Shown here in pieces: positions 32,379 through 40,329 of a stretch of DNA of 41,567 nt. The notes under the pieces were generated by a model. That model was not told the DNA's origin. It did no database searches and saw only the letters and a program-made list of their open reading frames with translations. The DNA comes from JBCDCE01 sp039182515 (GTDB lineage: Bacteria; Pseudomonadota; Alphaproteobacteria; Rhodobacterales; Rhodobacteraceae). How positions within the stretch are numbered: position 1 is the stretch's first letter; every line of letters begins with the position of its first letter. The position numbers were made by a program, and so were the translations under genes. Where the stretch lies: positions 1-41,567 of the forward strand of contig JBCDCE010000033.1 in assembly GCA_039182515.1 (NCBI GenBank), read 5' to 3'.

Positions 32379-33001
32379 GGCGTGATCCGTGCTGTGAGGA
32401 GCCGCAAAGCCGCCGCCCCGAACAAAACACCAAAAGCCAGCTCAAACCAGCGTTTGGCGCGCGCATAGACCCGCACAATGCCGGGTGTTGAAAACAAAAA
32501 GGCGTAGCCGATGAACACAAGGATTGAGCCTGTGTAAAGCAGCGCAAAGAGTGCAAAGACAGCACCCTGAGAGGCTCCCGGCGGCAAAGCCACGGCATAT
32601 ACCGCGCCCCAGCTCAAAATCGCTTTGGGGTTGGTGATGTGAATGAGCGCGCCTTGTGTAAAAACCTGGCGCGCGCTCCCGCGTTTGCCAGCCTGAGCAT
32701 CAAGCCCCGAACCCGACCAGGCAGACTTCAACGATTTGAAAGCCAAAAAGAGCAGGTAGCCCGCGCCGATATATTTGATGACCGTAAAAACCCAGGCATT
32801 TGCGAGCATCAAAGCGCTCATCCCAAGGGCTGCCGCGAGGCCCCAAAAGGCGCTCCCAGCCAAAATCCCCAGAGAGAAGAAAAGCCCCAATCTGCGGCCC
32901 GCGTTCATTGAGGTGCCCGCAATCCCGAGCGTCGCTGGCCCGGGGCTTCCGCCCGCCAGAACCCAGCCCAACCATAGCAGAGCAAATTCCCAGCCCACCA
33001 T
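32375..33001 (-). CDS. LysE/RhtB family amino-acid exporter
   Basis: A 208-residue membrane protein with about six hydrophobic spans, starting in the family style: WVLAGGSPGPATLGIAGTSM and later YLLFLAFKSLKSAW, plus HITNPKAILSWGAV. LysE-type carriers export amino acids or homoserine-like compounds. It shares one base with the pdxJ stop (TGATG) and 4 bases with acpS, an embedded position in the core operon. It differs clearly from the LysE protein at 39644-40258. Confidence 0.88.
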   Translation of the reverse strand: MVGWEFALLWLGWVLAGGSPGPATLGIAGTSMNAGRRLGLFFSLGILAGSAFWGLAAALGMSALMLANAWVFTVIKYIGAGYLLFLAFKSLKSAWSGSGLDAQAGKRGSARQVFTQGALIHITNPKAILSWGAVYAVALPPGASQGAVFALFALLYTGSILVFIGYAFLFSTPGIVRVYARAKRWFELAFGVLFGAAALRLLTARITP

Positions 33002-33774
33002 CAGTTGGCCGCACTCAAAGCGCTATGTTCGCGCGCGGCCTCCATCAAGCGGCGCATTTCACCAATTGCCGGAGCCATTCCAAGAAATATGGACTCGCCA
33101 ATCAGAAAGTGCCCGATGTTGAGCTCCATCACTTCGGGCAAAGCCGCAATAGGGCTCACACAGCCATAAGTCAGCCCATGTCCTGCATGGACCTCGAGCC
33201 CGAGCGAATGCGCAAAACTGGCCATTTGTGTCAGCTTCGCCAGTTCCACGTCGCGTGTCACGAAATCGCCCTCAGCATGAGCATCGCAGTACGCCCCTGT
33301 GTGAAGCTCAATCACTTCCGCTCCAATGCGATGCGCGGCCTCAATTTGGCGCTGATCTGCCGCAATGAAGATCGACACGCGGCAGCCTGCGTCCCGCAAG
33401 GGTGCAATGAAATGCGCAAGCTGGTTTTCTTCTCGGGCCACTTCGAGCCCGCCTTCGGTTGTGCGCTCTTCACGCTTTTCAGGCACGATACAGACCGCAT
33501 GTGGCTTGTGACGCAGCGCGATCTTTTGCATCTCGTCTGTGGCCGCCATCTCAAAGTTGAGCGGCAAGGTCAGCGCATCCATCAGCCCTTCGATATCAGC
33601 ATCCGAGATATGACGGCGATCTTCGCGCAGATGCGCCGTGATGCCATCAGCACCTGCGTCCTCAGCAAGCTTTGCTGCACGAACAGGATCCGGGAGCGCA
33701 CCGCCACGCGCATTGCGCACCGTGGCCACGTGGTCAATGTTCACACCCAACCGCAATTTGCCCAACGCATCCAT
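33001..33774 (-). CDS. pdxJ: Pyridoxine 5'-phosphate synthase
   Basis: A 257-residue TIM-barrel enzyme joining 1-deoxyxylulose 5-phosphate and 3-amino-2-oxopropyl phosphate to pyridoxine 5'-phosphate, the last ring-forming step of vitamin B6 synthesis. Characteristic blocks are LGVNIDHVATVRNARGG, DGITAHLREDRRHI, ELHTGAYC and HAGHGLTY. ATG 33774 follows AAGGAG. Confidence 0.97.
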   Translation of the reverse strand: MDALGKLRLGVNIDHVATVRNARGGALPDPVRAAKLAEDAGADGITAHLREDRRHISDADIEGLMDALTLPLNFEMAATDEMQKIALRHKPHAVCIVPEKREERTTEGGLEVAREENQLAHFIAPLRDAGCRVSIFIAADQRQIEAAHRIGAEVIELHTGAYCDAHAEGDFVTRDVELAKLTQMASFAHSLGLEVHAGHGLTYGCVSPIAALPEVMELNIGHFLIGESIFLGMAPAIGEMRRLMEAAREHSALSAAN

Positions 33775-33858
33775 GCTTTGCTCCTTTGTGCAAAAGCCCG
33801 TTTCACTCTGGCTCAGAGCCTAGGAGGATTTCTCCGCGAGACAAGCTCATTAGGCCCG

Positions 33859-34509
33859 CTAGGGCTGCTCGTCCTTGATCTCTTTTTTCGCACGCTCGCG
33901 CAACTCAGCGATCTTGGCCGCAAGCATGCCTTTGCGCCGGTTCTGATAGGCGCGGATCACAGGCACAGAGGCAAAATACCCCGCATAAGCGACGAAGAGA
34001 CCTGGAAGGATGCCACCGATCAAATAGGGATAGAAAATCTCCTGGAAAAACGACGGCAACCAGGCCCAATCTGCTTGAGCCGGCGTGAATATCGATTTGA
34101 AGTTTTTCCAAAGCATCGACATTGCTTCGCCAAAGCGGTCGAGCGAATTCCGCATCAACCCGGCTTCAGGCCGGATCCCCAACATCCAATAGCCCAACCG
34201 CAGTGACAGCCAAGCGATTGGCGCTAAAGTCACTGGGTTCGACAGGAAGGTTGCAATAAGGGCGGCAAGAATGTTGGCGCGCATGAAGAACGCCACGATA
34301 AGAGCGACGATAAAGTGCAAACCCACAAAGGGCGTAAAGGTCACAAAAAGGCCCGCCCAAATGCCGCGTGCAATGCGCTCTGGCCGATCTGGGATCCGCC
34401 GCAAACGATGCTTGAGATAAGCAAGCGCTCTTGCCCAGCCGCCACGCGGCCAGACAAGCTCTCGCAAAACCCGTAAAACGGGTCGCCTATCTCTGCGCTT
34501 AAAGACCAT
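33859..34509 (-). CDS. DUF2062 domain membrane protein
   Basis: A 216-residue protein with a basic N-terminus and at least three membrane spans. The DUF2062 core reads RIARGIWAGLFVTFTPFVGL, then ANILAALIATFLSNPVTLAP. The function is unknown; related domains occur fused to glycosyltransferases in other bacteria. The C-terminus is basic and acidic (RRKGMLAAKIAELRERAKKE), probably a helix in the cytoplasm. It lies between rel and pdxJ in the same direction. Confidence 0.87.
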   Translation of the reverse strand: MVFKRRDRRPVLRVLRELVWPRGGWARALAYLKHRLRRIPDRPERIARGIWAGLFVTFTPFVGLHFIVALIVAFFMRANILAALIATFLSNPVTLAPIAWLSLRLGYWMLGIRPEAGLMRNSLDRFGEAMSMLWKNFKSIFTPAQADWAWLPSFFQEIFYPYLIGGILPGLFVAYAGYFASVPVIRAYQNRRKGMLAAKIAELRERAKKEIKDEQP

Positions 34510-34571
34510 ATCTCGGTCTGCCGTCCTTCTTCATTCAAGCCTTTTGGAAGACCTTTGCCTCCAAAGCAGTA

Positions 34572-36707
34572 TTATTGTGCGGCCTCCTCAAGGGAGATGG
34601 GGTGCTCACGCAAGCGTGCAACCTCTGCCACGTTTGATTCTGCTTCAACGGCCGTTAAGACGGCATGTAGATGCTCTGCGTCCCTGAGTTCAATGTCTAG
34701 GATCAACCTGTAGTAGTCCGGTTTGCGATCCATGACAGATATATCAGAAATATTGGCCTGCTTTTCCCCAATAAGCGTGCATAGCCTGCCCATCACGCCA
34801 GCGTCGTTGCTCATAGTGACGTCGATTTTAACCGAGTAAATGGCCGGGTGGCTGCCTTCTTGCCAGCGCAAATCGACCCAACGATCCAGATCGTCTTCAA
34901 AAGCGATCAAAGCATCACAATCAATTGCGTGCACAACAACCCCTTTGCCGGGTGTATGAATGCCCACGATACGCTCACCAGGCAGGGGGGAACAGCAGTC
35001 TGCTCTGTCGAAGGACTGATCAGGCGTGAGCCCCACAACAGCGCGATTGGCAGCAACCAATTCATCCGGGCTTTGTTTGAGATTAGGGTGCAGGGCCTCA
35101 ATGACAGCCGAGGTCGTGAGCTCAGCGCTCCCAACCTGCGCTAAGAGGTCCTCAGACGTACCGATCTGCAACACTTTAGCCGCGGTGCGCAGCGCTTTCT
35201 CACTGCCTGTTTTGCCCACATGTTCAAAAGCCACGCGCATAAGTTCACGCCCTAGCTTCACAAAGCGTTCGCGGTCCGCTTCCCGCAAGGCCCGGCGAAT
35301 GGCAGATTTGGCGCGGCCAGTTTTGGCAATATCCACCCAAGTGAGCTGAGGCGTTTGCCCTTCTGCTGTGATGATATCAACAGACTGGCCATTTTTCAGA
35401 CGAGTCCACAGCGGCACACGCAACCCATCAACCTTGGCCCCAACACAAGCCGCCCCAATCCGCGTGTGGATCGCGTAAGCAAAGTCAATCGGCGTTGCCC
35501 CACGCGGCAGCTTCATCACATCGCCCTTGGGGGTGAAACAGAACACCTGGTCAGAGTACATCTCGAGCTTTACCGCTTCGAGAAATTCGTCGTGGTCCTC
35601 GGAGGCATCAAAGCGCTCATTCAGCGTCTCGATCCAAGCCACAGGATCAACCGCAAAGGGGTTCTCCGCACGGATACCCGCTTTATAGCTCCAATGCGCG
35701 GCTACACCTGTTTCGGCGACGTCATGCATCTGTTGGGTGCGGATCTGCACTTCCACGCGTTTGCCGTCACGGCCCGAGACAGTGGTATGCAACGAGCGAT
35801 ACCCATTCGATTTGGGCTGGCTGATATAGTCCTTAAAGCGCCCTGGGATCGACCGCCAACGCCCGTGGATCACACCCAGAACGCGGTAACAATCCGCATC
35901 CGTTTCCGTGATCACGCGAAATCCGTAAATGTCAGAGAGCCGCGAAAACCCCTGTTCCTTCTCGCGCATTTTGCGCCAGATCGAATAGGGCTTCTTCGCA
36001 CGGCCATAGACCTTCGCTTCGATACCCGCGCGCTCAAGTTCAAGACGCATATCGCCCGTGATCTGTTGGATTACGTCGCCGGTTTCCTTTTGCAGCGTGA
36101 TGAAGCGGCGGATGATCGACGCACGACCATCAGGATTGAGCACTTTAAAGGCCAGATCCTCTAGCTCGTCACGCATCCATTGCATCCCCATGCGGCCTGC
36201 AAGCGGTGCGTAGATGTCCATGGTTTCGCGCGATTTCTGGATCTGCTTTTCAGGGCGCATCGCTTTGATGGTGCGCATGTTGTGAAGTCGGTCTGCAAGC
36301 TTCACGAGGATAACGCGCACGTCTTTCGACATCGCCATAAAAAGCTTGCGGAAGTTCTCAGCTTGCTTGGTCTCAGTGGAGGTTAGCTGGATGTTGGTCA
36401 GTTTGGTTACACCGTCCACAAGCTCGGCTATCTCTTCGCCAAACTTGTCAGCCACAATGAGATAGCTGGCGTCTGTGTCTTCAATTGTGTCGTGCAGAAG
36501 CGCGGTAATGATCGTCGCATCATCCAAACGTTGCTCTGTCAGGATCGCCGCCACAGCCACGGGATGGCTGAAGTAAGGCTCCCCCGAATGACGCATTTGA
36601 CCGTCATGCATATCAAGACCAAAGGCATAAGCCCTCGCAATCGCATCCGCATCGGTATTGGGATTGTAGGCCCGGACGAGGGCGATCAGGTCGTCGACCG
36701 CAATCAT
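34572..36707 (-). CDS. Bifunctional (p)ppGpp synthetase/hydrolase (RSH)
   Basis: A 711-residue stringent-response enzyme. The hydrolase domain retains HD at 72-73 and ED at 76-77 (LLHDTIEDT). The synthetase domain has AKKPYSIWRKM, SDIYGFRVI and YRSLHTTVSGRDGK. TGS (about 385-450) and ACT (about 635-705) domains follow. Both catalytic halves look intact, as expected for the single Rel/SpoT-type enzyme of alphaproteobacteria. It starts 18 bases after rpoZ, so ppGpp metabolism and the polymerase omega subunit (part of the ppGpp binding site in E. coli) are co-expressed. Confidence 0.96.
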   Translation of the reverse strand: MIAVDDLIALVRAYNPNTDADAIARAYAFGLDMHDGQMRHSGEPYFSHPVAVAAILTEQRLDDATIITALLHDTIEDTDASYLIVADKFGEEIAELVDGVTKLTNIQLTSTETKQAENFRKLFMAMSKDVRVILVKLADRLHNMRTIKAMRPEKQIQKSRETMDIYAPLAGRMGMQWMRDELEDLAFKVLNPDGRASIIRRFITLQKETGDVIQQITGDMRLELERAGIEAKVYGRAKKPYSIWRKMREKEQGFSRLSDIYGFRVITETDADCYRVLGVIHGRWRSIPGRFKDYISQPKSNGYRSLHTTVSGRDGKRVEVQIRTQQMHDVAETGVAAHWSYKAGIRAENPFAVDPVAWIETLNERFDASEDHDEFLEAVKLEMYSDQVFCFTPKGDVMKLPRGATPIDFAYAIHTRIGAACVGAKVDGLRVPLWTRLKNGQSVDIITAEGQTPQLTWVDIAKTGRAKSAIRRALREADRERFVKLGRELMRVAFEHVGKTGSEKALRTAAKVLQIGTSEDLLAQVGSAELTTSAVIEALHPNLKQSPDELVAANRAVVGLTPDQSFDRADCCSPLPGERIVGIHTPGKGVVVHAIDCDALIAFEDDLDRWVDLRWQEGSHPAIYSVKIDVTMSNDAGVMGRLCTLIGEKQANISDISVMDRKPDYYRLILDIELRDAEHLHAVLTAVEAESNVAEVARLREHPISLEEAAQ

Positions 36708-36725
36708 CTCAACCGAGCCACCATA

Positions 36726-37079
36726 TTAGCGCTGTTCTTGCGCTTCCATCAAAGCACGCAGCAACTTCTCTTCCGACATATCATCGTCGGCAGGCTTATC
36801 GGTTTCCTGACCCATGAGAAGCGCCATATCGTCGGCTTCGGGCTCGTCAACTTCGATCTGACTTTGGTTGCTCTCGATCAGGCGCTCGCGCAGATCGTCA
36901 GCTTGTTGGGTTTCTTCCGCGATTTCACGCAAGGCCACAACGGGGTTTTTGTCATTGTCGCGATCCACTGTAATGGGCGCGCCGCTTGACACTTCGCGCG
37001 CACGATGAGCCGCCAGCATCACCAGTTCAAACCGGTTTGGAACCTTGTCGACACAGTCTTCAACGGTTACGCGCGCCAT
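36726..37079 (-). CDS. rpoZ: DNA-directed RNA polymerase omega subunit
   Basis: A 117-residue omega subunit: MARVTVEDCVDKVPNRFELV, then AAHRAREVSSGAPITVDRDN and NPVVALREIAEET. The C-terminal 50 residues are acidic and less conserved. I start at ATG 37079; three codons upstream another possible start (37088) would give MLPMARV, which is not family-like. It is the first gene of the run to recO. Confidence 0.95.
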   Translation of the reverse strand: MARVTVEDCVDKVPNRFELVMLAAHRAREVSSGAPITVDRDNDKNPVVALREIAEETQQADDLRERLIESNQSQIEVDEPEADDMALLMGQETDKPADDDMSEEKLLRALMEAQEQR

Positions 37080-37111
37080 GGGTAGCATCCTTTTTGTCAG
37101 CGAAGACTTGC

Positions 37112-37140
37112 GAGATAAGCCAATACATTATGCTTGACAA
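37112..37140 (-). promoter_or_regulatory. Candidate promoter of rpoZ
   Basis: On the minus strand TTGTCA (37135-37140) and TATCTC (37112-37117) are 17 bases apart, about 33 bases before the rpoZ ATG. The -10 match is weak; position and spacing are the support. Confidence 0.3.
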
Positions 37141-37149
37141 GGCTTGAGC

Positions 37150-37170
37150 CCCCGCTTTTGCAGGGTTTTT
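37150..37170 (+). terminator. Terminator-like hairpin pointing away from rpoZ
   Basis: CCCCGC-TTTT-GCAGGG forms a 6-base stem (one G-T pair) followed by five T on the plus strand. No plus-strand gene precedes it. It lies in the gap between folK and rpoZ, both on the minus strand. On the minus strand it lacks the T-run, so it is not an obvious folK terminator. Confidence 0.5.
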
Positions 37171-37255
37171 GTGAATAATCTGACCCGTTTACCACAGGTT
37201 TAAAGCCTTCGATTGAACCTGTTCGTAACACATACTGAAATTGGCAACCGAGGGC

Positions 37256-37810
37256 TCAAAGAGGCTCAACACTGGCCAAATCGGCTTTCTCCAAATCCGC
37301 GCAGAGCTCGCGCACAGTTTTGCCCAAAACCGGATGGCACCAATCAGGCGCAATATCCATCAAAGGGACCAAAACAAAACTGCGCTGGTGCATGCGCGGA
37401 TGGGGCAGAATGAGCTGATCAGGCGCTGTGGTTTTCTGGACCTCAAGATCAAGCCCCATCCACTCTAAAACCAGATCACGCGAGGGTAAAATCTCGTTGT
37501 TATGTGCCAACAGATCCAGATCGAGCGTGCGGGGTGCCCAACGCGTGGCGCGCTCACGATCAGCACCCTGTTCAATCTCATGCAACAGAGCCAAAATCTC
37601 AATGGCGGAGCGCGGCGTTTCCAGTTGAACAGCAGCATTCACAAAGGGCGGGCCGCTGCCTTTCGGGAATGCCGGGGTGTGGAAAACCCGACTGGCGCGC
37701 AACTCGCACGCAAGGCGAGTTGCGAGGGTCGACAATGCATAACGTAAGGTCACTTCCGGAGACCCACGGTGTGACGTTACGTTACTTCCTAAGCTTATGA
37801 GCGTTGTGAT
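37256..37810 (-). CDS. folK: 2-amino-4-hydroxy-6-hydroxymethyldihydropteridine diphosphokinase, non-canonical start
   Basis: HPPK transfers pyrophosphate from ATP to the pterin in folate synthesis. Motifs are FHTPAFPKGSGPPFVNAAV, APRTLDLDLLAHN and LPHPRMHQRSFVLVPL. The first usual start in frame is GTG 37753 (165 residues), but it cuts off the family N-terminus. The open frame upstream continues with TTLISLGSNVTSHRGSPE, the expected first strand and GSN motif. Between that and the upstream stop at 37856-37858 there is no ATG, GTG or TTG. I therefore set the start at the ATC of 37808-37810 (184 residues), 8 bases after CGGGG; this is inference. A conservative annotation would use 37256-37753. 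A base change or sequencing error at the start is the alternative. Confidence 0.85.
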   Translation of the reverse strand: MTTLISLGSNVTSHRGSPEVTLRYALSTLATRLACELRASRVFHTPAFPKGSGPPFVNAAVQLETPRSAIEILALLHEIEQGADRERATRWAPRTLDLDLLAHNNEILPSRDLVLEWMGLDLEVQKTTAPDQLILPHPRMHQRSFVLVPLMDIAPDWCHPVLGKTVRELCADLEKADLASVEPL

Positions 37811-37937
37811 TAGTTTTTCCCCGTTTTTTGTATGTTGCTCCAGGCCACAAACCCATTACTTATTGCAACAGTTTCGTGACACAGCTTTCACTCACAGCGA
37901 TTTAGTCACGTCAGCTCCGATATAGAGGGACCAAATT

Positions 37938-38513
37938 ATGTTCTATCAAGGCGAACGGCTTGCGCTGTTCATTGATGGCTCGAACCTTTACGCCGCAGCC
38001 AAAGCGCTAGGATTCGACATTGACTACAAACTCCTGCGTACTGAATTTATGCGCCGCGGCAAGTTGGTGCGGGCATTTTATTACACAGCGCTTTTGGAAA
38101 ACGACGAATATTCTCCGATCCGCCCTTTGGTGGATTGGCTGCATTACAACGGCTTTTCAATGGTCACGAAACCCGCCAAGGAATTCACCGACAGCCAAGG
38201 CCGTCGCAAAGTCAAAGGCAACATGGACATTGAGCTGACGGTTGATGCCATGGAACTCGCCCCGCATGTCGACCACATCGTGATCTTCTCCGGTGACGGC
38301 GATTTTCGCCCGCTGATCGCAGCACTTCAGCGCAAAGGCGTACGGGTTTCTGTGGTTTCCACGATCAAGAGCCATCCTCCCATGATCGCCGACGAGCTGC
38401 GCCGCCAGGCAGACAATTTCATCGAGCTCAATGAACTCAAAGATGTAATCGGCCGCCCGCCGCGTGAACACGTTGAGTTAGAAGAGCCCCAAGAGCTCGT
38501 CGAAACAGACTAA
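37938..38513 (+). CDS. NYN domain (LabA-like, PIN-fold) protein
   Basis: A 191-residue predicted RNase of the NYN/DUF88 group related to cyanobacterial LabA. Acidic catalytic positions are D13 in LFIDGSNLY, D96 in KGNMDIELTVDAM, and D119/D121 in FSGDGDFRPLI; the block KGVRVSVVST follows. NYN domains adopt a PIN-like nuclease fold and are thought to process RNA; its target is unknown. The C-terminal 25 residues are acidic. ATG 37938 is preceded by GAGGGACC. The gene diverges from folK and is followed by a long hairpin. Confidence 0.93.
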   Translation: MFYQGERLALFIDGSNLYAAAKALGFDIDYKLLRTEFMRRGKLVRAFYYTALLENDEYSPIRPLVDWLHYNGFSMVTKPAKEFTDSQGRRKVKGNMDIELTVDAMELAPHVDHIVIFSGDGDFRPLIAALQRKGVRVSVVSTIKSHPPMIADELRRQADNFIELNELKDVIGRPPREHVELEEPQELVETD

Positions 38514-38572
38514 AATCGCGACGCCGTTCAAGATTGAGCTCACTTAGGTGGGCTCAATTTACCTGCGATTTT
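38512..38572 (+). terminator. Nested inverted repeats after the NYN gene, probable terminator
   Basis: The inner stem ATTGAGCTCAC (38533-38543) pairs with GTGGGCTCAAT (38548-38558), 11 bases with one G-T pair, around TTAG. Outside it AAAATCGC (38512-38519, overlapping the stop) is repeated inverted as GCGATTTT (38565-38572). The outer arm ends in four T. It probably ends the NYN transcript. Confidence 0.65.
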
Positions 38573-38638
38573 GCCCCATGGTCTTTACCTGCGCCACCAA
38601 GATGCCGTAGCACATTGGGGGAGTGAAGAGGATTGCCC

Positions 38639-39613
38639 ATGCCAAAGTCCGAGCCTGAATCCGGGCCAAAGCCGCCGTTGACACTTTATTTGGCCGCCCC
38701 GCGTGGCTTTTGTGCAGGTGTCGACCGCGCGATCAAAATTGTCGAAATGGCGCTCGGCAAGTGGGGGGCTCCGGTCTATGTGCGCCATGAGATCGTCCAC
38801 AACAAATTCGTTGTAGACAACCTGCGCGACCAAGGCGCGGTCTTCGTGGAAGAGTTGGAAGACTGCCCAGACGACCGCCCGGTGATCTTTTCGGCACACG
38901 GTGTCCCAAAGGCTGTGCCCGCAGAAGCGTCGCGCAGAGAGATGATCTATGTAGATGCCACCTGCCCGCTTGTGAGCAAAGTGCACATCGAAGCGCAACG
39001 CCACGCAGACAAAGGCCTACAGATGATCATGATCGGTCATACGGGCCACCCCGAAACGATAGGCACAATGGGGCAGTTGCCAGAGGGCGAAGTTTTGCTC
39101 GTCGAAACGGTAGAGGACGTGGCGAATGTGACTGTGAGGGATCCTGAAAAGCTCGCTTTTGTCACGCAAACCACACTCAGCGTTGACGATACCAAAGATA
39201 TTGTCGAAGCCCTGCAAACGCGGTTTCCAGCGATTGTTGGCCCTCACAAAGAAGACATTTGTTACGCCACGACCAATCGCCAAGAAGCTGTGAAAGCCAT
39301 CGCCCCAAAATGTGACGCCATGCTCGTTGTCGGCGCTCCCAACTCTTCAAATTCCAAGCGTCTGGTCGAAGTGGGCGCGAAAGCCGGTTGTGGCTATAGC
39401 CAACTTGTTCAAAACGCGAGCGACATCGATTGGCGCAGTCTTAAGGGCATCAAAACCCTTGGCATCACAGCAGGGGCCTCAGCGCCCGAAGTGTTGATCA
39501 ACGAAGTGGTTGACGCTTTCAACGAACACTTTGACGTGGATGTCGAAATGGTTGTCACGGCCGAAGAAAACGTTGAGTTCAAAGTCCCAAGGGTCCTGCG
39601 CGTCCCTGCGTAG
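38639..39613 (+). CDS. ispH: 4-hydroxy-3-methylbut-2-enyl diphosphate reductase
   Basis: A 324-residue iron-sulfur enzyme, last step of the MEP isoprenoid pathway (HMBPP to IPP and DMAPP). The three cluster cysteines are C25 (PRGFCAGVDRAI), C109 (VDATCPLVSKVH) and C208 (DICYATTNRQ); the catalytic glutamate is in IGHTGHPETIGTMGQ. I start at ATG 38639 with GAAGAGGA before it rather than the TTG at 38633. Length is standard. Confidence 0.97.
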   Translation: MPKSEPESGPKPPLTLYLAAPRGFCAGVDRAIKIVEMALGKWGAPVYVRHEIVHNKFVVDNLRDQGAVFVEELEDCPDDRPVIFSAHGVPKAVPAEASRREMIYVDATCPLVSKVHIEAQRHADKGLQMIMIGHTGHPETIGTMGQLPEGEVLLVETVEDVANVTVRDPEKLAFVTQTTLSVDDTKDIVEALQTRFPAIVGPHKEDICYATTNRQEAVKAIAPKCDAMLVVGAPNSSNSKRLVEVGAKAGCGYSQLVQNASDIDWRSLKGIKTLGITAGASAPEVLINEVVDAFNEHFDVDVEMVVTAEENVEFKVPRVLRVPA

Positions 39614-39643
39614 ATCTGTCGATTTAGCAGCGAAAGACCCGTG

Positions 39644-40258
39644 ATGATTTCAGCTCAATTCCTCCTCACCTCTTTGATTGTTGTGCTCATTCCCGGCACC
39701 GGCGTCATTTACACACTTGCGCTCGGTTTGGGCCAAGGTCGCTCAGCGGCCATTTGGGCAGCTTTGGGCTGCACCTTTGGAATTGTCCCACATCTCTTGG
39801 CCGCAACCCTTGGGATCGCAGCCCTGCTACATACCAGCGCGCTCTTGTTTCAAATCGTGAAAACCGCCGGCGTGGCCTATCTGCTGTACCTAGCCTGGCA
39901 AATGTTGCGCAGCGGCAGCGCGCTCGCAATCGAGCCAGATTCGAGCCGGGACGTTGGTTTGAAAATCGCGCTTCGCGGCGCGCTGATCAACATTCTCAAT
40001 CCAAAGCTCTCTATTTTCTTTTTGGCACTTCTGCCGCCGTTCTTGAGTTCAAATTCCGCAACAGCCACCCAAGAAATGGTGTTGTTGGGCGCCGTATTTA
40101 TGGCGATGACCTGTGGTATCTTCATCCTCTATGGGCTCTTTGCAGCCCAAGCCAGAGATTGGATTTTGGGTTCCAAACGTCTGATGCGCTGGCTTAATCG
40201 CGGTTTTGCCGCTGTGTTTGTGGCGCTCGCGGGCCGCTTGGCCTTCGCGAGGGCTTGA
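39644..40258 (+). CDS. LysE/RhtB family translocator
   Basis: A 204-residue exporter-like membrane protein with about six spans. The opening is TSLIVVLIPGTGVIYTLALG, then GVAYLLYLAWQMLRSG and GALINILNPKLSIFFLALLP, the family hallmarks. A GTG sits one codon before the chosen ATG 39644 and could also be used. The amino-acid substrate is unknown. It follows ispH by 30 bases and may share its transcript. Confidence 0.9.
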   Translation: MISAQFLLTSLIVVLIPGTGVIYTLALGLGQGRSAAIWAALGCTFGIVPHLLAATLGIAALLHTSALLFQIVKTAGVAYLLYLAWQMLRSGSALAIEPDSSRDVGLKIALRGALINILNPKLSIFFLALLPPFLSSNSATATQEMVLLGAVFMAMTCGIFILYGLFAAQARDWILGSKRLMRWLNRGFAAVFVALAGRLAFARA

Positions 40259-40289
40259 AGCCCTGACCGTGCTTCATTACGCCGAACAG

Positions 40290-40324
40290 GTATCTTTTCC
40301 TGGGAAAAATACTCCCGCCGGAGG
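40290..40324 (+). promoter_or_regulatory. Double hairpin that can cover the DUF3429 ribosome site
   Basis: The first hairpin pairs GTAT(C)TTTTCC (40290-40300) with GGAAAAATAC (40303-40312), with one bulged C. The second pairs CTCC (40312-40315) with GGAG (40320-40323), overlapping the Shine-Dalgarno GGAGG (40320-40324) that lies 5 bases before ATG 40330. The two structures share base 40312 and may compete. Control of translation is inferred. Confidence 0.45.
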
Positions 40325-40329
40325 CACCG

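Noticed and set aside
32800..34206. 468-codon plus-strand open frame opposite LysE, pdxJ and DUF2062
   Set aside because: It spans three well-supported minus-strand genes, and its translation is rich in His, Arg, Gln and Cys with no domain. It is an antisense shadow.
35355..36164. 269-codon plus-strand open frame opposite the RSH gene
   Set aside because: The opposite strand encodes the conserved synthetase and TGS domains; the frame has no ribosome site or recognisable motif.
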